From Myxacorys chilensis ATA2-1-KO14 (GTDB lineage Bacteria; Cyanobacteriota; Cyanobacteriia; Leptolyngbyales; Leptolyngbyaceae): a DNA stretch of 64,000 nt. Where the stretch lies: NCBI GenBank assembly GCA_019359275.1, contig JAHHHP010000018.1, forward strand, positions 19,818 through 83,817, written 5' to 3'. Below, in pieces: positions 36,452 to 46,436 of this stretch (positions within the stretch are counted from its first letter, which is position 1; every line of letters begins with the position of its first letter). Below the pieces are notes generated by a model, which worked only from the letters and a program-made list of their open reading frames with translations, did not search any database and had not been told where the DNA came from. The position numbers and the translations under genes are program-made.

Positions 36452-38257
36452 TTATGCAGGCGTCAATTTCACAATCAACGGTTCATCGGGTACCTCCAAT
36501 GTAATTTGGGTTGGTGAAACATATTGTCCAGTAGCATTGGTCGATTGGTTTGACAAAAACGTTGTTGCTTGACGGATTGGAGTTGACACGTTCAAAGTCA
36601 CTTGCTGGTTGACCGTTGCATCCGTGCTAATTCCATTCGTCCACAGCACCAAGAAAAACTCTCCATTCGCCTTTTGCAGCAGCGTGTGATGCAGATTTGT
36701 GGTGTTTCCAGTCAAGCTATAGTTCAACGTTCCTAATGGAACATTGCTGGGTGTGTCGTTCAGCAAACTTATTAAATTTTTAACTGCATAAAACGCAGGT
36801 TTTGGAGAACCATCGTGTCGAATTAAACCAAACCGATTCTCTTGAGAAGATTCAGGCTTCTGATCGATCAGTTCATACATGAACGTTCGTCGGATATTCC
36901 AGTTGAAGTTCTCCAAGTACTGTCTAGGAACGTATTTTGCTGCAACCTGCTCAGTCACATTCGGCTGCTGAAGTGCCGTGTAGTGATCGGCGGTGTGCCA
37001 ACCCGTCTCAGTTACAACAATGGGGCGATCGGCTGTTACCTTTTGCATTAGAGGCATCCATCGCCAATCGTAATCACTAGTGGGTGTTCTGCCGCCTGCA
37101 TAGCTGTGCATATTGCCCAGATCGGACACGTCCCGCAAAGACCCCATCTGATCTGCATTTTCGGGTTGTGCTAAAGAGGGAGCAATCACCCAATAGCCTG
37201 CCGTCGCCGGATCGCTTTTCATTGCTCGGTATAGCTCGGTCTGATATTGGCGGGCTCCAGCGTAATTCCCCTGTCCTTGATACGTAGAAACGTTGTTCAC
37301 ATCCCATTCATTGGGACCTTCAACCGCGTCTACTGAAGCTGCGACTCGTTTGACAATGTTGACCGCCTCAGTGGGAGAAATATCGTCTTTAGGATCCATT
37401 ACCAGCGTTGAGCGAATTCCAGACATTGCTAGGCGATTGAGTTTCTCAAATAGCTCAGCATTATTGCCACCATCCCGAATATGACGAATTCCAAGTTCAA
37501 TCAATCTTGGTTCGATCACATCGTTAAACCGACCGTAACTGGTATCGTTGTACCGCAGATGGGTATTGATTCCTAGCGAGTCGATGAAGGCGCTGGCGCT
37601 CCGGGCTTGTTCTCCGGGCAGAGCAATGTTGGCCTGTCCTGGAACGGTTTCCTCTAAAAAGGAGGAAGAAAGCTGACTTTGAGGAACGATCTCTTTGGTT
37701 TGACTGAGGCTTGACCAAAAAAGTTTAGCGATCGCTTCGCCGCCCTGCTCATAATATTCCAGCTTAATGTCATAGGACTGATCCGCAAGGAGGCTAATGC
37801 TTCCGGTGTCAGTTGTTGGCGCGTGATCGTTCCAGTGATCAATCACGAGTTGTCCGTTAATCCACAATTTGATGCCGTCATCGGACAGTGTTTCAAACGT
37901 GTACGTCTCTGAGTACTTTGGCTGAATCTGCCCTGTCCAGCGCACTGAAAAGGCATCTGCTTCGACTTTAGAATCAGGCGAACCGTAGTTCCAAGCAAAA
38001 TCAACGGTGGCATCGACGCGCTTGAGAACAGGGTTGGTGAAGTCTGGGTTATCAAAGTACTGCGCCGTTAGACCGCTCGATTGTGAGTCAGGAGCGGCGA
38101 TAAGAGAACTCTGTAGCGTAGCCTCTGCGCTGGCTTGCGATGTAATTGGCAGTCGCTCATCGAAATAGGGGGACGATTCGAGCGCGCTAAAGCTACGATC
38201 GCTGCCGCCAAGCTCCGAAGCATCGCTCGATAAAGTATTGAGTTTGGAGTCTAACAC
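36452..38257 (-). CDS. PA14-domain glycoside hydrolase-like protein
   Basis: 601 residues. A PA14 carbohydrate-binding domain spans about 60-200 (GLTAQYFDNPDFTNPV, FETLSDDGIKLWINGQLVIDHW). A TIM-barrel glycosidase domain follows (about 220-500) with VEGPNEWD, giving the acid/base Glu, and VVTETGWHTADH, giving the probable nucleophile Glu. The end is a beta-rich domain. No signal peptide is present; such Ser/Asp-rich N-termini in cyanobacteria may go with type I-like export. Substrate unknown. Confidence 0.85.
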   Translation of the reverse strand: MLDSKLNTLSSDASELGGSDRSFSALESSPYFDERLPITSQASAEATLQSSLIAAPDSQSSGLTAQYFDNPDFTNPVLKRVDATVDFAWNYGSPDSKVEADAFSVRWTGQIQPKYSETYTFETLSDDGIKLWINGQLVIDHWNDHAPTTDTGSISLLADQSYDIKLEYYEQGGEAIAKLFWSSLSQTKEIVPQSQLSSSFLEETVPGQANIALPGEQARSASAFIDSLGINTHLRYNDTSYGRFNDVIEPRLIELGIRHIRDGGNNAELFEKLNRLAMSGIRSTLVMDPKDDISPTEAVNIVKRVAASVDAVEGPNEWDVNNVSTYQGQGNYAGARQYQTELYRAMKSDPATAGYWVIAPSLAQPENADQMGSLRDVSDLGNMHSYAGGRTPTSDYDWRWMPLMQKVTADRPIVVTETGWHTADHYTALQQPNVTEQVAAKYVPRQYLENFNWNIRRTFMYELIDQKPESSQENRFGLIRHDGSPKPAFYAVKNLISLLNDTPSNVPLGTLNYSLTGNTTNLHHTLLQKANGEFFLVLWTNGISTDATVNQQVTLNVSTPIRQATTFLSNQSTNATGQYVSPTQITLEVPDEPLIVKLTPA

Positions 38258-39157
38258 AAGGTTTTCCTAGAATTTGACAGTCTAATCTGACTAAGCTTTG
38301 CGAAAAGCTCAGGGAAGATGCATAGCAAACAAAATGATCTGTCTAGAAAACTGATGAAGCAGTAATTACACTGGTTTGAAAAGAAACAGTATTGCGATTC
38401 AACACAGGACTAAAGAGGACTGAAAAGTGGCGAATTTGGCACTGCTTTGCAGACCGTACACACTGTTTATTGAAAGAATTGGCGTTCCACCTTTTGACCA
38501 AGTATAAGGAACTATTTGCTAGGGTTTGGGTCTATCCGGCTGGAATTCTAACTAAGAGATTGTAAAAAAATAGCAACCATAAAATTATTACTGTTCGGTT
38601 GCCCATATGAACTCGGTATTATATTACTTGAATTCATACATCTTGACTACTTAAAATTCAAGATTTAAATTTAATCCTAGAAACCGCCACAATCCAGCAT
38701 TCGCTGTGGTTTTCAACCGTTTTTCTCCTAATTTAATAGTGGACTGAAGAAAAAGAAGATGAAAAAGTGTTTGCGATCGCGGACGAAATCTCCCTCTTTA
38801 TTTGCAGCAGTTTCTATTTCTTGATTCGTGCTTCTGTTGCTCTTTTATTCTTCACTCGCTTCATATTCTCTACGTGCTTCAAAAGTATTAAGGCTTTACC
38901 AAGCCGTAGAATTGCAGTTGATTTTTGCTTATTTTGCTGTTTCTAAATCACAGGCAACTGCCTATGTTTCAATGTTCGTTGAACTACACACAAAAGTGTA
39001 GAAATCAGGCAGAACTTTGGTTTGGTCGTGTATTGGATATGACAACTCGTTTATCTGCTACATTCATAAGCAGATGGGCACACGTCAGAATTCTGCATAA
39101 TTCAATCTTGCTGACTGTTGCATTTCATAAATTGAACGCTGTTGAATCAATATTTGC
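38258..39157. other. 900-nt AT-rich spacer
   Basis: No supported gene. An 85-codon open frame at 38925-39182 has no recognisable domain and runs into the ltrA remnant in another frame, so it is not called. The spacer likely holds the promoter of the PA14 gene and the decayed N-terminal part of ltrA. Confidence 0.4.
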
Positions 39158-39473
39158 GTTGAGCTTGCTCGCTTTCTGTTAGAGCATCTCACGCTAGTTA
39201 GTTCTTTACAGTTTGCTGCATTATTTATTCCATGCTGGCGGACATGGATTTTGTTTATATATTATGCTAATGGTCGCGGCACCGATGATATTCGCCACCA
39301 CTTGTTAATTCTTGCAGAGATGTTAGCTGTACTGATTCTTGGTGTTAATCTTCATGATGCATTTAGTGATGCATGACTGCGCTTCTGCTGGCGCATTTTT
39401 TATTTACAAGATTGTACTAGCGCTATCTATTCATGCAACTCGTGATATTCTTACTGACTTAGCAATCGTATGA
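39158..39473 (+). pseudogene. Decayed LtrA (low temperature requirement A) family gene
   Basis: Translating from 39158 gives ELARFLLEHLT, then a segment with FAALFIPCWRTWILF and YYANGRGTDDIRHHLLILA, then MLAVLILGVNLHDAF, the core pattern of LtrA membrane proteins (YANxxxTDDxxxR and NIxDAF). The frame stops at 39374. The next part of the family pattern (FFIYKIVLALSIHATRDI) continues one base shifted to 39473. There is no start codon or intact N-terminus, so this is a truncated, frameshifted remnant. Confidence 0.75.
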
Positions 39474-39636
39474 TTACGTCTCTAACTTTTATGTTTAAAG
39501 TGTCGTTCTATAAGTAATATTGTTTTCAATTTTATTCCTTAGCGATCGCTGGGTGTTATGTTGTGCGGTGGCGCTATGTATGCTGCCTATTGTCTTTATT
39601 GTGGTTGCGTCTTGCCTGATGCAGATTTCTAAAACA

Positions 39637-39688
39637 GAAGTCTGTCTCTAACGATCGCAAGGCATAGCGATCGTTAGAGACAGACTTC
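39637..39688. repeat. Perfect 22-bp inverted repeat with 8-nt loop
   Basis: Arms 39637-39658 and 39667-39688 are exact complements; both contain CGATCG and AGAGACAGACTTC. It lies between the ltrA remnant and cysW. It could be a mobile palindromic element or a transcription stop. Confidence 0.85.
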
Positions 39689-39833
39689 GTTAGCCGAAGG
39701 AATTGCGTTAGTAGCGCCGTTCATAAAAGTAGATCTAGATTCCTCTAAATCTGATATCAATTTTCTAAATTAATGCGACAGACCTCATAAAGGCACAGCA
39801 CTGCCATGCTCTAACAGGAGCCTCTTAAACCAA

Positions 39834-40706
39834 TTACTCAGTGTCTTTAATGCGAGTTTTACGTTCTAGAATTTCCTTCAATACCAAAGTCACGACTGCT
39901 AGTAATGCCAGTAGAACGGCAGCAGAGTAGGCAGCTTCCCCTTCGTACTGTTTATAAGCTTCTTCTACAAACAACGGTAAACTTTGAGTCTTGCCAGCGA
40001 TATTTCCCGATACCACCGACACAGCTCCAAACTCGCCCATTGCTCTGGCATTGGTCAAAATTAATCCGTAGAGCAGTCCCCACCGAATGTTTGGCAGGGT
40101 GACTCGCCAAAACGTCTGCCAATCGCTCGCACCCAAGATTTTTGCCGCTTCTTCTTGATCGGCTCCGGCTTCTTCCAGCACAGGAATCACTTCACGCGCT
40201 ACAAACGGCATACTGACAAATGCAGACGCTAACACCATTGCCGGAAACGCAAACACAACCCTGATTCCATGATCTTGCAACCAACCCCCAAACCATCCTT
40301 GTTGCCCATAGACCAGTACGATCATCAATCCTGCGACTACGGGAGAAATGGAAAACGGCAGGTCAATGATGCTGAGTAGGAAGGTTCGACCTGGAAATCG
40401 TCGCCGCGCGATCGCCCAAGCAGCACATAAGCCGAACACCGTGTTCAAGGGCACGCAAATGAGAGCCATCAGCACAGTGAGCTTGATCGCGTGCAAAAAG
40501 GTTGGCTGAGTCAAGTTCGCGAGAAAAGGCCCAACGCCTTTGCTAAACGCTTGCATGAAGACGTTTAAGGCAGGGATATAGAGGACGAGAGCGAGGTATG
40601 CGATCGCAATGCTAACTAGCGCGATCGAAGCCCAACTTTTAGATTTCGTTGGCTTTTTCTCAGAGGTTACCTGAGCCGTTGTCAGAAAGGGATCTACACT
40701 AGTCAT
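39834..40706 (-). CDS. cysW: Sulfate ABC transporter permease CysW
   Basis: 290-residue inner-membrane permease with about six hydrophobic segments. The ABC-binding EAA loop reads [30 protein letters not shown], typical of CysW. With CysT it forms the channel for sulfate/thiosulfate uptake. ATG 40706 overlaps the end of cysT by 8 nt, supporting translational coupling. Confidence 0.94.
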   Translation of the reverse strand: MTSVDPFLTTAQVTSEKKPTKSKSWASIALVSIAIAYLALVLYIPALNVFMQAFSKGVGPFLANLTQPTFLHAIKLTVLMALICVPLNTVFGLCAAWAIARRRFPGRTFLLSIIDLPFSISPVVAGLMIVLVYGQQGWFGGWLQDHGIRVVFAFPAMVLASAFVSMPFVAREVIPVLEEAGADQEEAAKILGASDWQTFWRVTLPNIRWGLLYGLILTNARAMGEFGAVSVVSGNIAGKTQSLPLFVEEAYKQYEGEAAYSAAVLLALLAVVTLVLKEILERKTRIKDTE

Positions 40707-41553
40707 ACCGTCTTGCCCAAGCCTGTAGTAAGTTAATTCCAATCAGTGCAACTAGCGAGATGATCAACAACACCATGCCGATTACCGTTGCACCTGGGTA
40801 GTCGTATTGTTCTAATCGCTGAAAAATTAACACTGGTGCAATCAGATCTCTAAAAGGAGTATTTGACGCAATAATTACCGTCGAACCATACTCTCCAACC
40901 GCGCGAGAGAATCCCAGCGCAACTCCGGTCAAAATAGCTGGCAGAAGCGGCGGAAAAATGACGTGTCGAAAGGTTTGCCACGGTGACGCCCCCAAACACC
41001 AAGCGGCTTCCTCAATGTCCTGCTCCATTTCTGCCAACACGGGTTGCACGGTGCGGATCACAAAAGGCAGTGAGATAAACGTCATTGCAACGCCTACCCC
41101 AATCCGAGTAAAGGCAATTTTGATACCAAACGGCGCAGCCAGTGAACCTAACCAACCGTTTTGGCTATAGACTGTCGCGAGCGTCAAACCGGCAACAGAA
41201 GTTGGTAGGGCAAAGGGCAAATCAACTGACGCATCGATAAATCGCTTTAATGGAAAGTCTTCACGCACCAGCACCCACGCGATCAATGTGCCAAACACTC
41301 CATTAAATGCCGCTGCAATGAGCGAGGTCGTAAACGTCACATCATAGGCAGATAGGGCAGTTGGGCTAGTCGCAATTTGCCAAAACTTGGCAGGTCCAAC
41401 CGCACTCGCTTTGGTCAGCATTGCCAGCACGGGTAGAATGAGCATCACGGCTAAGTAGCCGAGCATAATTCGCCATGTCCAGGGCGCATGGATGATTTGC
41501 CGGAGGAAAGCTTTCCCTAACCTCGGTTTTTCTGGAAGTGAGGAGATAGTCAT
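40699..41553 (-). CDS. cysT: Sulfate ABC transporter permease CysT
   Basis: 284-residue membrane permease, partner of CysW. EAA loop [29 protein letters not shown]; six hydrophobic segments. It lies 150 nt downstream of sbpA and runs directly into cysW, giving sbpA-cysT-cysW. ATG 41553 used; TTG 41562 is possible. The ATPase gene cysA is not in the window. Confidence 0.94.
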   Translation of the reverse strand: MTISSLPEKPRLGKAFLRQIIHAPWTWRIMLGYLAVMLILPVLAMLTKASAVGPAKFWQIATSPTALSAYDVTFTTSLIAAAFNGVFGTLIAWVLVREDFPLKRFIDASVDLPFALPTSVAGLTLATVYSQNGWLGSLAAPFGIKIAFTRIGVGVAMTFISLPFVIRTVQPVLAEMEQDIEEAAWCLGASPWQTFRHVIFPPLLPAILTGVALGFSRAVGEYGSTVIIASNTPFRDLIAPVLIFQRLEQYDYPGATVIGMVLLIISLVALIGINLLQAWARRYD

Positions 41554-41675
41554 TGGTGGCAAACTGAATTGATATGAGCAGTGATCGTTTTGGTGAGGAC
41601 TGGCAGCCGATCAGACTGGTAAGAATGAGAAGCGGAGGTTGAACCAGGCGTTTTACGATCGACTACCAGACAATA

Positions 41676-41717
41676 CTACGATCGAGCGACTGTGATCGAG
41701 CGACTACGATTGAGCAC
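41676..41717. repeat. 14-bp tandem repeat, three copies, across the sbpA stop codon
   Basis: Units CTACGATCGAGCGA, CTGTGATCGAGCGA and CTACGATTGAGCAC at 41676, 41690 and 41704. The third contains the sbpA stop, so the C-terminus of sbpA may have been altered by the expansion. Confidence 0.7.
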
Positions 41718-42822
41718 GAATGCTGTCGAACGTGCCGCCGTCCTCAAAGACTTGCTGGGCTTGTTCCCAGCCGCCATACTCGCCGATTTTGCCTAACTGC
41801 TTCACAGGCGGAAACTTGTCAGTAAATTCCTTTTGCTTGCTCAAATCGCCTAATGGACGGAAGCCAACCTTGGCAAATTCTTGCTGAGCTTCTGGCGTAA
41901 ACAAGAACTTCACAAAGGCTTCAGCCGCCTCGCGTGTTCCATGCTTATCCACATTTTTATCTATGACTGTAGTTGGCGTGTCGATCGAGATATTCACGTC
42001 TGGCACAACGTAATCTAACGATTCACCCTTTTGCGTTGCCAAAATCACCTCATTTTCGTAGTTCACCAGAGCGTCTCCCTGACCCTGCTTGGCGAACGCA
42101 TCGGTCGATTCCCGCGCATCCTTGGCTAACACCGCCACGTTTTTGTATGCCTTCGCGACAAAATCCTTGGCTTTGGCTTCATCATTTCCAGCTTTGATAG
42201 CAGAGTTCCACAATGCAAAGTAGTTCCAACGCGCTCCTCCCGAAGTTTTCGGGTCAGCCGTCACCCACTTAACATCATCTCGCGCTAAGTCAGTAAAGGA
42301 TTTGATCCCTTTGGGATTTCCCGGACGGGTAATAATAGCGGCTACCGTTTCACCCACATTGCCGTTGTTGGGAACGCGCTGATTCCAGTTAGAGTTGACG
42401 AATCCAGCACTCACCAATTTGAGTACATCGGCTCCGATCGCAAGATGCACAACATCGGCTTCCAAGCCATCGATCACGGCGCGAGTCTGAGAACCCGATC
42501 CTCCATAACTTTGATTAAACGTGACGTTCTGACCGTTGTGGTCTTTCTTCCACTGCTCGACAAACTTAGGAATAATGGCATCATGGGCTGCTTTGGGCAC
42601 CGCATAACCAACTAACGTCAACTGAATATCTTGCTGTTGATTAGAGGCTGGGCTGGCGTTATTAGAAGTGGTGTTACCAGACGAGCAAGCCGCGATCGCA
42701 ACACTCAACACCGCCCCCATCAGAAACAGCGATATAAACCCTCGAAGCGAAGCGAATTTAATCTTATTAAATGGGTTAACCATTTCCTGCACGGTTTGTA
42801 GCGTGCGCTGCCAAGCCTTCAT
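41704..42822 (-). CDS. sbpA: Sulfate-binding protein of the sulfate ABC transporter
   Basis: 372 residues. Lipoprotein-like signal: hydrophobic MGAVLSVAIAAC then Ser-rich linker, so it is anchored to the outer face of the plasma membrane. Mature domain has the sulfate-binding pattern LTLVGYAVPKAAHDAIIPKF, FNQSYGGSGSQTRAV, DPKTSGGARWNYFALW and DALVNYENEV. ATG 42822 was chosen for a GGGAGA site seven bases upstream; TTG 42837 is possible. Confidence 0.95.
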   Translation of the reverse strand: MKAWQRTLQTVQEMVNPFNKIKFASLRGFISLFLMGAVLSVAIAACSSGNTTSNNASPASNQQQDIQLTLVGYAVPKAAHDAIIPKFVEQWKKDHNGQNVTFNQSYGGSGSQTRAVIDGLEADVVHLAIGADVLKLVSAGFVNSNWNQRVPNNGNVGETVAAIITRPGNPKGIKSFTDLARDDVKWVTADPKTSGGARWNYFALWNSAIKAGNDEAKAKDFVAKAYKNVAVLAKDARESTDAFAKQGQGDALVNYENEVILATQKGESLDYVVPDVNISIDTPTTVIDKNVDKHGTREAAEAFVKFLFTPEAQQEFAKVGFRPLGDLSKQKEFTDKFPPVKQLGKIGEYGGWEQAQQVFEDGGTFDSIRAQS

Positions 42823-42998
42823 TCTGTCATCTCCCAAACAATCTACGGTTTATCCCTCGGGTTACCGTAATTCCAGTAGACTCTGATTGTATCGAGTGCG
42901 GGTGACAAACGCAAGAATAATCTCCTAAATCTTGAGCGGCAAAGGCGAGATTGATGTGACTGGCTCAGGACTGACACAACGGCTTCTTGGTGGCAGGA

Positions 42999-43781
42999 TC
43001 AGCAATGCTGAGCAAATTGGCGTGATCGACCATCCTGAAAAACTAGCAGTTCTCCTGGTTGGAGAGTCGTCCAGGCTTCATTATCGGTCAGTGGCGTCGT
43101 CGCAATGACCGCTACTCGATCGAGCGGCGTGGTCAACTCCTGAAAATCAACGGTCACTTCTTCGTCTATCAGGTGAGCAGCGGCAAAGGGAGCCTGACGC
43201 ACGATGTAGCAGAGTTTTGTAGAGCAATGGGCGAAAAAAGATTCTCCGTCTGAAAGCAGATAATTGAACGTCCCATAATGAGCGATGTCTTGAGTAACGG
43301 CTTGTAGTACGACGTACAACTGCTCTAAGGTCGGCTTGCCCTGCGGAAACGCTTGCCGCAATGTATTGAGGATCAAACAGAAGGCGCGTTCGCTGTCGGT
43401 TTGCCCAACAGGGACATAAAACCCCTGACGGGCTGGCTCAAAATTGGGCAAGTCGCCATTGTGAGCAAACACCCAATATCGTCCCCAAAGTTCGCGCTGA
43501 AAGGGATGGCAGTTTTCTAGTGCCACTTTGCCAAATGTCGCCTTACGAATATGAGCAATCACATGCTTTGACTTGATCGGGTAGTGGCGGACTAATTCGG
43601 CGATCGGGGATGTGATCGCGGGTTTTTCATCGAGAAACACTCGACACCCTGCCCCCTCAAAAAAGGCAATTCCCCAGCCGTCCTGATGTTCATCTGTCTT
43701 TCCGCCTCGTGCCGCAAAGCCTTCAAAGGAAAAGCAGATGTCTGTCGGCACATTGCAGTTCATTCCCAACAGTTGGCACAT
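42999..43781 (-). CDS. Class II glutamine amidotransferase (YafJ-like)
   Basis: 260 residues. N-terminal nucleophile Cys2 follows Met (MCQLLGMNCN), as needed for class II amidotransferases, with DEHQDGWGIAFF, HVIAHIRKAT and VFAHNGDL typical of the YafJ/EgtC group. No synthase domain is attached. Substrate unknown; similar proteins act in ergothioneine or folate-related pathways, which is not shown here. Located between sbpA and cysE but on the minus strand. Confidence 0.88.
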   Translation of the reverse strand: MCQLLGMNCNVPTDICFSFEGFAARGGKTDEHQDGWGIAFFEGAGCRVFLDEKPAITSPIAELVRHYPIKSKHVIAHIRKATFGKVALENCHPFQRELWGRYWVFAHNGDLPNFEPARQGFYVPVGQTDSERAFCLILNTLRQAFPQGKPTLEQLYVVLQAVTQDIAHYGTFNYLLSDGESFFAHCSTKLCYIVRQAPFAAAHLIDEEVTVDFQELTTPLDRVAVIATTPLTDNEAWTTLQPGELLVFQDGRSRQFAQHC

Positions 43782-44019
43782 TTAACCCGCCTGCAAGACA
43801 CTATGCCAACTGATTGTAATGGTGAAGGTCGAGTCTTTTGAAATTTATCTGAGATGAAGTGCGACTTCGGGCAGGAGAGCTTTGAGAGTGTGATAGTATT
43901 CTAATTCAAGCAATCTACTGTAACTTGATGAGTTTGCCGTAGTTTAATCAGAACTCGCTTTAGGGTTCACTCTATCGGCGGAAATTAGGACGATTTTTCT
44001 TCACTCCTTGCTGATACCC

Positions 44020-44769
44020 ATGCTGTTAACCGATTTGCAAGCTATCTATCAGCGCGATCCTGCTGCTCGCCACTGGCTAGAAGTGATCACGTGCTACCCC
44101 GGACTTCATGCCCTCTGGTTTTACCGCTTCGCCCACTGGCTCTACCGACTTGGGCTGCCTGTTATCCCTCGGCTAATTTCGCAATTGGCACGGTTTCTAA
44201 CTGGAGTTGAGATTCATCCTGGCGCAACCATCGGTCAAGGAGTGGTGATTGATCACGGAAGCGGTACCGTGATCGGAGAAACTGCGATCGTTGGAGATAA
44301 CTGTTTGCTGTATCAGGATGTCACCTTGGGTGGAACCGGAAAGGAAACCGGAAAGCGTCATCCAACTCTAGGCGAAAACGTGATCGTAGGCGCAGGCGCG
44401 AAAGTATTGGGCAACATTCAAATCGGCAATCAGGCGCGGATTGGCGCGGGTTCAGTAGTGTTGCGAGACGTGCCCTCAGATTGCACGGTTGTCGGCATTC
44501 CAGGACGAATCGTGAGAGAAAAGAAGACGAAAGAGAGCCTCAATACCGATACACTGCCCGACGTCGAGGCTCAAGTGATTCGAGTACTGTTCGATCGCAT
44601 TCAGGAGTTAGAACACGCAATCGCTCGTGTGCAATTGGCGCAAGGCATACCCCGGCAGGAATCGCAGAAGCCAATAACATCGGTAGCAATTCCCTCTCCT
44701 AATTCTCATAACAATCATGCAGTCTCCAATCAACTAATTGAAGAGTTTTTAGATGGTGCAGGAATTTGA
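44020..44769 (+). CDS. cysE: Serine O-acetyltransferase
   Basis: 249 residues. Left-handed beta-helix acetyltransferase that makes O-acetylserine, the carbon acceptor for sulfide in cysteine synthesis. Marks: VITCYPGLHALWFYRFAHWLY, GVEIHPGATIGQGVVIDHG with active His, and hexapeptide repeats up to VGIPGRIV. A long C-terminal tail after residue 175 is unusual. ATG 44020 chosen; TTG 44008 is possible. It belongs to the sulfur cluster. Confidence 0.95.
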   Translation: MLLTDLQAIYQRDPAARHWLEVITCYPGLHALWFYRFAHWLYRLGLPVIPRLISQLARFLTGVEIHPGATIGQGVVIDHGSGTVIGETAIVGDNCLLYQDVTLGGTGKETGKRHPTLGENVIVGAGAKVLGNIQIGNQARIGAGSVVLRDVPSDCTVVGIPGRIVREKKTKESLNTDTLPDVEAQVIRVLFDRIQELEHAIARVQLAQGIPRQESQKPITSVAIPSPNSHNNHAVSNQLIEEFLDGAGI

Positions 44770-44799
44770 AGCCGACAACTTTCGTATTAGTAAAGGTCA

Positions 44800-45414
44800 A
44801 TGCTAAAGATGATTAAATCAGATATGCCAACAGCGCAACTAGCGCCCCTAATACCGTACTACCCAACCTATACCCGATCGTTTCATCGGCGATCGCTCTT
44901 ACCGCCAACATCAAGTTCTCTTTGGCGCATTGATCGAGGTATTGTGCGAACCTTAACTTGGTTAGAGGATGGAACCGTAATTACGCTTGGGATTTGGAAA
45001 GCAGGAGATATCATCGGACAAACTCTTTCTAGGGTTAATCCATTCCAGATGGAATGTCTCACTGCCGTGGAAGCGATCGCTCTGCCGCCAGAAAGTTTGT
45101 CTCACATGACAGAAGCAGTACTGGGGCACATTCAGTGTTTAGAAGAACTCACTGTTATTCGACATCACAAACGCATTGAGGATGCTCTGATCCAGTTGTT
45201 ACTCTGGTTGGCGAAGCGATTTGGGCGAACGGTGGAGCAAGGGCACTTACTCGACTTTCACCTGACTCACCAAGATTTGGCAGAACTTTTAGGCACAACC
45301 CGCGTGACGGTAACTCGAATTCTTAGCCATCTTGAAGAGCAAGGATTGATCAACCGCTTGTCTCGCCAACAGATGGTCATTAGCGATATGGACGTTTGGC
45401 ACTATGAGATTTAG
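44800..45414 (+). CDS. cysR: Crp/Fnr-family regulator, CysR-like
   Basis: 204 residues. N-terminal cyclic-nucleotide-binding-like beta roll (LWRIDRGIVRTLTWLEDGTVITLGIW) and C-terminal Crp helix-turn-helix (LTHQDLAELLGTTRVTVTRILSHLEEQGLI). Crp/Fnr regulators of this size next to sulfate permease genes in cyanobacteria are named CysR, an activator under sulfur limitation. Here it lies 30 nt after cysE and about 4 kb from cysT. The symbol rests on this context. Effector pocket residues for cAMP were not seen. Confidence 0.65.
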   Translation: MLKMIKSDMPTAQLAPLIPYYPTYTRSFHRRSLLPPTSSSLWRIDRGIVRTLTWLEDGTVITLGIWKAGDIIGQTLSRVNPFQMECLTAVEAIALPPESLSHMTEAVLGHIQCLEELTVIRHHKRIEDALIQLLLWLAKRFGRTVEQGHLLDFHLTHQDLAELLGTTRVTVTRILSHLEEQGLINRLSRQQMVISDMDVWHYEI

Positions 45415-45506
45415 AACGTAAGATTTAGAACGTGAAATCTAGAAAATCTAGAGCACGTTAAATGGACAGCATGGGATTGTTAGCCTGCTATTGATGAACG
45501 TTAAGG

Positions 45507-46382
45507 TTAGTCACTGACAGGCAACGTCCACTTTGGATAAAGCCGGTTGAACGTTTCACGCTGCTGCTTGAGGTCAACTTGCGGCAAGTGCTTCTCTACA
45601 AGGTCGAACGTTTCTTCCGTGAGTTGTCGCAACTCAAGAGTTCCGCTCGCGGCATCCGATTGAAAAACACGCTCCAACCGCGCAAAAAGCTCAGGCGGTT
45701 TAATGCTCATTACTTCAACCCAGTAACGTGTCCACTTGAAACCGGGGTGGTATATGCGGTTTAGTCCGAACAGCAAGTTGAGAAGCGATCGCACAATGGC
45801 ACAGTTGTTTTCATACAGCATCGGAATTTCAAGGCGTTCGGTCAGGATTTGTTGACCATCGAACGGACGGAATTTTAGATGCTTCTGAACCATCGCAACA
45901 GCAAGTTCTTCAGGATAGGGAGAAAGTCGAGTTCGCCAATGTTTGACAATATCTTTGCCGTAAAGAACAACCCCATGTTGAAGATGAGATACTGTGGCTT
46001 GCTTCTCAAACAAAAGCCCGTTTTGTGATACATCGTAATGCTCAACAACATCAATGACGATGTTGTCCATCGTATCTCGCGCCCAGTGGCCCGCTTCAAC
46101 CTTCATACCGTATATGTAGAACTGCTCCAACCATGCCTGTTTCGCCTCCCCATACGGCTCAATTTCCCATCCTCTGACACCAACACTTTGTGCTGTGGCT
46201 TGTAATTCTTCGGCGGATGGTAATTGTGACCAGATAAAGGCTAATTCAAGGTCAGAATACTGGTCTGAAATACCTAACGCTGCTGAGCCAAATACAAAAC
46301 ACGCTTCGACCTTGGGGTTAACAGTGAAAGCAGGAGCGATTTTGTGAGCCAACGAGATTCGCCATAGGCTGTGTCCAGTCAT
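45507..46382 (-). CDS. Nucleotidyltransferase-fold protein (DUF4037-like)
   Basis: 291 residues. N-terminal nucleotidyltransferase pattern FGSAALGISDQYSDLEL; the usual D-x-D becomes D-x-E. The rest is helical and matches DUF4037-like proteins (LYGKDIVKHWRTRL, YENNCAIVRSLLNLLFGLN). Substrate unknown; members have been compared with antibiotic nucleotidyltransferases. Standalone, transcribed toward the Crp gene. Confidence 0.78.
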   Translation of the reverse strand: MTGHSLWRISLAHKIAPAFTVNPKVEACFVFGSAALGISDQYSDLELAFIWSQLPSAEELQATAQSVGVRGWEIEPYGEAKQAWLEQFYIYGMKVEAGHWARDTMDNIVIDVVEHYDVSQNGLLFEKQATVSHLQHGVVLYGKDIVKHWRTRLSPYPEELAVAMVQKHLKFRPFDGQQILTERLEIPMLYENNCAIVRSLLNLLFGLNRIYHPGFKWTRYWVEVMSIKPPELFARLERVFQSDAASGTLELRQLTEETFDLVEKHLPQVDLKQQRETFNRLYPKWTLPVSD

Positions 46383-46436
46383 GTTGAGAATTATAGTTCC
46401 TCCGCTGAAACAATGCAGAGTGCGGCAGGCTGACGA

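Noticed and set aside
38925..39182. 85-codon open frame on the plus strand
   Set aside because: No domain, no ribosome binding site seen, and it runs into the LtrA remnant in a different frame.
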